The translations under genes were made by a program, and so were the position numbers. This document shows, in pieces, positions 52,125 to 55,522 of a stretch of 55,522 bases of DNA. Below the pieces are notes generated by a model. That model saw only the letters and a list, made by a program, of their open reading frames with translations. It was not told where the DNA came from and searched no databases. The first letter of the stretch is position 1, and each line of letters begins with the position of its first letter. Source of the DNA: an uncultured Rhizobiaceae group bacterium (lineage in GTDB: Bacteria > Pseudomonadota > Alphaproteobacteria > Rhizobiales > Rhizobiaceae); contig CALHCF010000001.1 of assembly GCA_937930635.1 (NCBI GenBank), positions 1-55,522 of the forward strand, read 5' to 3'.

Positions 52125-52724
52125 ATGTTGAAAGCTACCAGATCATCTGTGCGCGCGGCCCTGGTTGGCGCCGCATTTGCGCTTGCACTTCCCGCATCAG
52201 CTCTTGCGCAAGATTTTAGTGAAGGCAGCAATGCCAAGGAATGGGGACTGGCCGGTGAAGAAAAAGCCATGTTCTCCGGCAAGGTTGTCGATTTTCTTTG
52301 CGAACTTGCTGGCGACTGCGCTGACAATTGCGGAGGCGGCAACCGCAATCTCGGCATTCTGCGCGCCAAGGACAACAAACTGATTGCGGTTCTCAAGAAC
52401 CGTCAGCCGGCTTTTAACGGGGCCGCTGAGGACCTGCTGCCCTACTGCAACAAAGACGTTGATGTCGACGGTGTGCTTATTGGCGACGATGAAGTTGTAA
52501 AAGCCAAATTTTACATGGTTCAGTTCATCCGTGAAGCGGGTCAGAGCGAATGGAAAAAGACGACCTTGTGGACCAAGCAATGGGCTAAAAAGAACCCGGA
52601 ATTTGCCAAAGGCAAAGGCCCCTGGTTCCGCCGCGACCCGCGCGTTGCCAAGCAGATCGCAGCAACCGGTAATTTTGGGATCGGCAAGGAAGCCGATGAG
52701 AAATTCATCAAGGACAATGAATAA
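52125..52724 (+). CDS. Secreted cysteine-motif protein B, unknown function
   Basis: A 199-residue exported protein (signal peptide ending ALPASALA, about residue 28). It repeats the plan of protein A: MFSGKVVDFLCELAG (Cys59), DCADNCGGGNRNLGIL (Cys65, Cys69), a later Cys108 in LLPYCNKD, then DVDVDGVLIGDDEV and KAKFYMVQFIRE, matching the beta tail of A. About 60 extra C-terminal residues are rich in Lys and Trp. The two look like tandem paralogues, but B has lost the His pair and shortened the first cysteine spacing. GTG 52110 and ATGs 52116, 52119 and 52125 are possible starts; 52125 is best spaced from GAGG. Confidence 0.75.
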   Translation: MLKATRSSVRAALVGAAFALALPASALAQDFSEGSNAKEWGLAGEEKAMFSGKVVDFLCELAGDCADNCGGGNRNLGILRAKDNKLIAVLKNRQPAFNGAAEDLLPYCNKDVDVDGVLIGDDEVVKAKFYMVQFIREAGQSEWKKTTLWTKQWAKKNPEFAKGKGPWFRRDPRVAKQIAATGNFGIGKEADEKFIKDNE

Positions 52725-52726
52725 TC

Positions 52727-53416
52727 GTGGGTATTTCCTGGTCTCCTAAAATTGGACTTGGGCTGGCGCTGCTGATGGGTCTTTCGGCTGGTGGCGCTGC
52801 TCATATCTTTGGCAGCAATGCTCTGGCCGACAGGTCCGACAAGGCTCCCCGTGCTTCGGTGGATGCTTCACATTTTGCTGTCAGCAAAAGTAATACGGAT
52901 GGCTTCCCCGTCATTAAGAAAGGTGATTTCACGCTCATTGATCACCACGGGGATGCCCGCACATCCAAGGATCCCGAAGGCCGGTATCAGTTGCTTTTCT
53001 TTGGCTATGCCAAATGCAAGGCCATCTGCTCAATGGCCTTGCCCAATATGGCCGAAGCGATCGATGTTCTCGACAGCTTTGGCCTGCCGGTGACCCCTAT
53101 CCTGGTCACCGTAGATCCGATGCGAGACACACCGGATGCATTGAAGCTGGCAACCGCAAAGATACACAAACGCCTTGTAGGGCTTACCGGGACAGAAGAA
53201 GAACTGGACAAGGCCTATAAGACGTTTCAGTTGAAAAAGAAGCTTCTGTTTCACCATGCGGAAGAAGGGCCAATCTACTCGCATGGCTCGTTTATCTATC
53301 TGCTGGATCCGGAAGGCAATTTCAAAACTCTGTTTGCACCCGTTGTAAGCCCAGTGCGCATTGCTGAAATTTCAGCCGGTTACATCAATGATGCAAAGAA
53401 AATGGTTGTGAACTAG
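52727..53416 (+). CDS. SCO1/SenC-family protein (copper chaperone/thioredoxin-like)
   Basis: A 229-residue membrane-anchored or exported thioredoxin-fold protein (hydrophobic IGLGLALLMGLSAGGAAHIF near the N-terminus). The SCO copper triad is present: Cys97 and Cys101 in YAKCKAICSMALPNM and His186 in IYSHGSFIYLLDPEG. Most SCO proteins have CPDVCP; here it is CKAICS with no proline, a variant that may tune redox or copper binding. SCO proteins deliver copper to cytochrome oxidase CuA or reduce its cysteines, but no oxidase gene is nearby. It starts with GTG two bases after protein B, so it is clearly in the same operon. Confidence 0.9.
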   Translation: MGISWSPKIGLGLALLMGLSAGGAAHIFGSNALADRSDKAPRASVDASHFAVSKSNTDGFPVIKKGDFTLIDHHGDARTSKDPEGRYQLLFFGYAKCKAICSMALPNMAEAIDVLDSFGLPVTPILVTVDPMRDTPDALKLATAKIHKRLVGLTGTEEELDKAYKTFQLKKKLLFHHAEEGPIYSHGSFIYLLDPEGNFKTLFAPVVSPVRIAEISAGYINDAKKMVVN

Positions 53417-53547
53417 CGGCAAAATTTGCCGCCGTTGAAACCAAATTGTATTTTGGGCGTTCATCTGGCAGATGACCCTTACCCTCAAAGGCCAGGAGCC
53501 AGCCTTCGCGCTTCTCCGGTCAATAAAGAACAGGATCAAAAACTATT

Positions 53548-53961
53548 ATGTCGAATACACTTATCGCAAAAATTGCAGCTGTTTCAGTACTTTTGACCGC
53601 GCCATCGGCATTTGCCGCTGACGGTGATGCCGCTAACGGCGAAAAATTGTTCAAGCGCTGCGCCGCATGCCACAAAATTGGCCCGGACGCGAAGAACGGT
53701 GTTGGACCTGCGCTTACAGGCGTTGTTGGCCGGGCAGCCGGTTCTTATGAGGGCTATAAATACAGCAAAAGCGTCGTTGCCGCTAACGAGAAGGGGCTGA
53801 TCTGGACCGAGGAAGAACTCGACAAATATCTGACCCACCCCACCAAATATCTGCGCACCTATCTCGACGACAAGAAAGCCAGAAGCAAAATGTCGTTCCG
53901 CCTGAAGAAGGAAGAGGAACGCGCCGATATGATCGCTTACCTCAAATCGGTCACCGAGTAG
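53548..53961 (+). CDS. Class I c-type cytochrome (cytochrome c2/c550-like)
   Basis: A 137-residue periplasmic electron carrier with signal peptide (cleavage after AFA, near residue 23). It has one haem site C38-A-A-C41-H42, the following HKIGPDAKNGVGPALTGVVGR typical of cytochrome c2, and an axial Met at 115 in ARSKMSF. It lies 131 bases after the SCO gene on the same strand and may have its own promoter. Its partners could be the SCO/cysteine-protein module, the upstream sugar dehydrogenase or a terminal oxidase; the sequence does not decide. Confidence 0.92.
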   Translation: MSNTLIAKIAAVSVLLTAPSAFAADGDAANGEKLFKRCAACHKIGPDAKNGVGPALTGVVGRAAGSYEGYKYSKSVVAANEKGLIWTEEELDKYLTHPTKYLRTYLDDKKARSKMSFRLKKEEERADMIAYLKSVTE

Positions 53962-53972
53962 GTCCCGACCCC

Positions 53973-53998
53973 AGGCGGACGATCAATCATCGCCGCCT
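53973..53998. terminator. Hairpin between cytochrome c and SulP genes
   Basis: AGGCGG-A-CGAT pairs with ATCG-CCGCCT (10 pairs, one bulge, 5-base loop) between the convergent genes, overlapping the last bases of the SulP gene. No clear T-run follows in either direction, so terminator strength is doubtful. Confidence 0.4.
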
Positions 53999-55522
53999 AA
54001 AAAGCCTGTGTTTTGATCGAATAGTCGACGGCGATCCCGTATTCGGGGTCGTCATCGGAATCGACCATAAGCTGTCCGGCTCGATTAAGCAGGCGATGGC
54101 AATCCCGTGACAGATGACGCAATTGCATTGTCTTGCCCTGTTTCTCATATTTTGTCGCCACCGCCTCAATCGCCTGTAGCGCCGACTGGTCGACAACCCG
54201 ACTGTTTACAAAGTCGACGACCACAAGGTCGGGATCGCCTTTGGGATCAAACAATTCGGCAAACCCTTCCGCCGATCCAAAAAACAACGGCCCTTCAATC
54301 TGGTAGACCCGCGTCCCGTCCTCCATCGTGCGCGAGACAGAATGAATGCGTGTTGCATTGTTCCAGGCATAAGCCAGCGCTGAAACGATAACACCCACCA
54401 CAACCGCAATGGCAAGGTCGGTCATCACGGTCACGACAGTTACCAGCGCAATAACGAAAGCGTCCGTCAGGGGAATGCGGCGCAGAATGGTCAGGCTTTG
54501 CCAGGCAAATGTGCCAATCACCACCATGAACATGACGCCCACAAGTGCAGCAAGTGGAATTTGCTCAATCAGGCCTGAGGCAAACAGAATAAAGATCAGA
54601 AGAAACAAAGCCGCCGCAATACCCGAAAGGCGTGTTCGCCCCCCGGATTTAACGTTGATCATGGATTGACCAATCATCGCGCAGCCACCCATGCCGCCAA
54701 AAAAGCCGGTCACGGTATTGGCCGCACCCTGTGCCAGACATTCCTGTGATGCGCCGCCGCGTTTGCCCGTGATCTCCCCAACAAGGTTGAGCGTCAGCAG
54801 GCTTTCAATCAGACCGATGGCAGCAAGGATCAGCGCATAAGGAAAGACAATTTTCAATGTCTCCAGATCGAACGGCACTGTGGGAATATGAAATGTCGGC
54901 AACCCGCCTTTGATCGACGCCAGATCACCGACCCGCGGCACATCCAGATTGAACGCCAGCACCAGTCCGGCAACGATGGCAATACCGGCCAGCGGTGCCG
55001 GGATAAGGTTCGTCATTTTGGGAAAAAAATGAATGATGCCCATCGTCAGCAGAACCAGCCACAGCATCATGACCAAAGGCCATCCTGTCATCCAAACCTG
55101 ACTGCCATCGACACCAGCCACTTTGAATTGCGTCAGCTGCGCCATGAAAATGACGATGGCAAGACCGTTAACAAACCCAAGCATCACCGGATGAGGCACC
55201 AGGCGGATAAATTTTCCCAACCGGAACAACCCGGCCAATATTTGCAGGATCCCCATCAAGACCACGGTCGCGAACAGATATTCCACACCGTGGGTCGCAA
55301 CCAACGACACCATGACCACCGCCAAAGCTCCGGTCGCCCCGGAGATCATTCCGGGCCGACCACCAAAAACAGCCGTGATCAACCCCACAATAAACGCCGC
55401 ATAAAGCCCCACCAACGGATGAACGCCAGCCACAAAGGCAAAGGCCACAGCTTCCGGCACAAGAGCCAGTGCAACCGTAAGTCCAGACAAAACCTCTGTC
55501 TTGATGCTGTCTGGCGTTAGAA
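53997..55522 (-). CDS. SulP-family anion transporter (partial, 5' end beyond window)
   Basis: An inner-membrane transporter for sulfate, bicarbonate or a similar anion. The frame stays open to the window edge (upstream codons read ...SIKTEVLSG), so the true start lies outside; more than 505 residues are visible. It has the SulP opening GLTVALALVPEAVAFAFVAGV, HPLVGLYAAFIVGLITAVFGG, GATGALAVVMVSL, LVGEITGKRGGASQECLAQG and GGMGGCAMIGQSMINVKSGG. About ten to twelve helices are followed by a C-terminal STAS domain (IEGPLFFGSAEGFAELFD, VVVDFVNSRVVDQSALQAIE). Specificity cannot be read from sequence. Confidence 0.93.
   Translation of the reverse strand, partial: LTPDSIKTEVLSGLTVALALVPEAVAFAFVAGVHPLVGLYAAFIVGLITAVFGGRPGMISGATGALAVVMVSLVATHGVEYLFATVVLMGILQILAGLFRLGKFIRLVPHPVMLGFVNGLAIVIFMAQLTQFKVAGVDGSQVWMTGWPLVMMLWLVLLTMGIIHFFPKMTNLIPAPLAGIAIVAGLVLAFNLDVPRVGDLASIKGGLPTFHIPTVPFDLETLKIVFPYALILAAIGLIESLLTLNLVGEITGKRGGASQECLAQGAANTVTGFFGGMGGCAMIGQSMINVKSGGRTRLSGIAAALFLLIFILFASGLIEQIPLAALVGVMFMVVIGTFAWQSLTILRRIPLTDAFVIALVTVVTVMTDLAIAVVVGVIVSALAYAWNNATRIHSVSRTMEDGTRVYQIEGPLFFGSAEGFAELFDPKGDPDLVVVDFVNSRVVDQSALQAIEAVATKYEKQGKTMQLRHLSRDCHRLLNRAGQLMVDSDDDPEYGIAVDYSIKTQAF

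Overview
The window looks like chromosome of an alphaproteobacterium, most likely of the order Hyphomicrobiales (rhizobia and marine relatives). The main reason is one long minus-strand block in the order typical of that group: rsmH-ftsL-ftsI-murE-murF-mraY-murD-ftsW-murG-murC-murB-ddl-ftsQ-ftsA-ftsZ, then lpxC, bamD, recN and ligA. A DUF1127 small protein, a DUF2293 protein and an RNase P RNA next to the cluster fit the same assignment. Species cannot be named from the sequence. No mobile element, CRISPR array, tRNA or rRNA was seen.

Layout. 1-4474: end of a probable cation antiporter, prmA, a DUF1127 gene, an aminopeptidase P and an AzlCD amino-acid exporter. 4471-29242: the division and cell-wall (dcw) cluster with its lpxC/bamD/recN/ligA tail, all on the minus strand, tightly coupled, with several TTG and GTG starts. 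MraY, MurG and MurB-F make the peptidoglycan precursor, FtsI and FtsW polymerise it at the septum, FtsA/FtsZ/FtsQ/FtsL build the divisome, and LpxC and BamD serve the outer membrane. 29526-32632: rnpB, a transglycosylase lipoprotein with a histone-like basic linker, a peptidoglycan amidase and a TerB/DnaJ protein. mraZ is missing at its usual place.

32759-47943 is accessory. It holds transporters, an aldo/keto reductase, a secreted esterase, a winged-helix regulator divergent from a fused 5-oxoprolinase, and a Cpx-like envelope-stress operon (Spy/CpxP chaperone, response regulator, histidine kinase) preceded by an exact CpxR-type box. It also has a coupled EamA / unknown membrane protein / amidase operon and an ArsR-methyltransferase fusion.

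48034-55522 holds a MOSC protein, a PQQ-type sugar dehydrogenase and a serine hydrolase. Then comes the most intriguing block (51637-53961): two tandem secreted cysteine-motif proteins that look like diverged paralogues, a variant SCO protein and a class I cytochrome c. I read it as a possible periplasmic copper or redox module of unknown substrate. The window ends inside a SulP anion transporter.

All functional calls come from reading translated sequence by eye. No database search was run.
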